Positions 43,535-43,583 of a stretch of 43,583 nucleotides of DNA are shown here, piece after piece. Origin of the DNA: Bacillota bacterium (GTDB taxonomy: Bacteria > Bacillota > Clostridia > Christensenellales > UMGS416). Position 1 is the first letter of the stretch, and each line of letters begins with the position of its first letter. The notes below the pieces were generated by a model. It had not been told where the DNA came from and did no database searches. It saw nothing but the letters and a program-made list of their open reading frames with translations. The position numbers and the translations under genes are program-made. The stretch spans positions 1-43,583 of the forward strand of contig JAEYPH010000123.1 in NCBI GenBank assembly GCA_023410875.1. The letters run 5' to 3'.

Positions 43535-43583
43535 ATGAAGCGGAAATGGACAGACATCAAATCAGTGGAAGCACTGATACAGC
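43535..43583 (+). CDS. IS3-family transposase OrfA, N-terminal fragment
   Basis: The first sixteen residues, MKRKWTDIKSVEALIQ, match the opening of IS3-family OrfA helix-turn-helix proteins in Clostridia. AGGAGG precedes the ATG. The gene runs out of the window. Confidence 0.6.
   Translation, partial: MKRKWTDIKSVEALIQ

Larger units (their letters stand above)
43458..43583 (+). mobile_element. Left end of an IS3-family insertion sequence (partial)
   Basis: The terminal sequence TGGACAGCACCCCGAAAAAC (43458-43477) opens with TG and has the C-rich/A-rich look of IS3-family (IS150-group) inverted ends. A transposase OrfA-like start follows within 80 bp. The window ends inside the element, so the right end and target duplication are not visible. 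Confidence 0.7.

Overview
The window looks like chromosome of a GC-rich, Gram-positive-type Bacillota (Clostridia-like). This is inferred from strong Shine-Dalgarno sites, sigma-A promoters with 16-18 bp spacers, a leucine T-box leader, a YesM/YesN-regulated sugar ABC importer of the Lpl type and SPbeta-type long-spaced housekeeping genes. No rRNA or tRNA gene was seen. Most of the window is dense, GC-rich coding sequence. One AT-rich island (about 18.57-22.46 kb) is clearly foreign in composition.

Layout. 1-566 holds only palindromic repeats. 567-2998 has a small membrane protein, a CE15-like esterase and a frameshifted metallo-beta-lactamase-fold gene. 3043-5809 is a promoter, a long structured leader ending in an intrinsic terminator, and a P-type cation ATPase. 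6003-11461 has a small membrane protein, then a TetR regulator divergent from an ATPase plus giant FtsX-type permease. 11568-18479 (minus strand) is a sugar uptake operon with its two-component system: sensor kinase, AraC-type response regulator, lipoprotein, two permeases.

18675-22458 is the most unusual part. A XerC/D-type tyrosine recombinase is followed by a 2.78 kb segment bounded by perfect 18-bp inverted repeats. The segment holds two convergent genes: a fold-type I PLP aminotransferase and a pentapeptide-repeat protein. A fixed promoter just outside the right repeat points into the segment. The arrangement predicts that inversion swaps which of the two genes sits behind the fixed promoter and which sits behind the recombinase, making a candidate phase-variable two-state switch.

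22598-24749 is an OmpR-type two-component system. 24847-27905 holds two tandem paralogous membrane proteins that look like fused, diverged ABC permeases. 28096-31039 has a small zinc-ribbon protein, then a T-box and leuS. 31512-41263 is an exopolysaccharide operon: 4,6-dehydratase, priming sugar transferase, Wzz/BY-kinase fusion, two GT4 glycosyltransferases, polymerase-like protein and flippase. It is interrupted by a REP array and a REP-associated tyrosine transposase (RAYT) that carries a copy of its own REP sequence inside its coding region. The same REP sequence recurs at 255 and 6551. The window ends with a membrane-anchored MutS-like ATPase, an HD-domain protein and the left end of an IS3-family element whose transposase ribosome site is buried in a hairpin.
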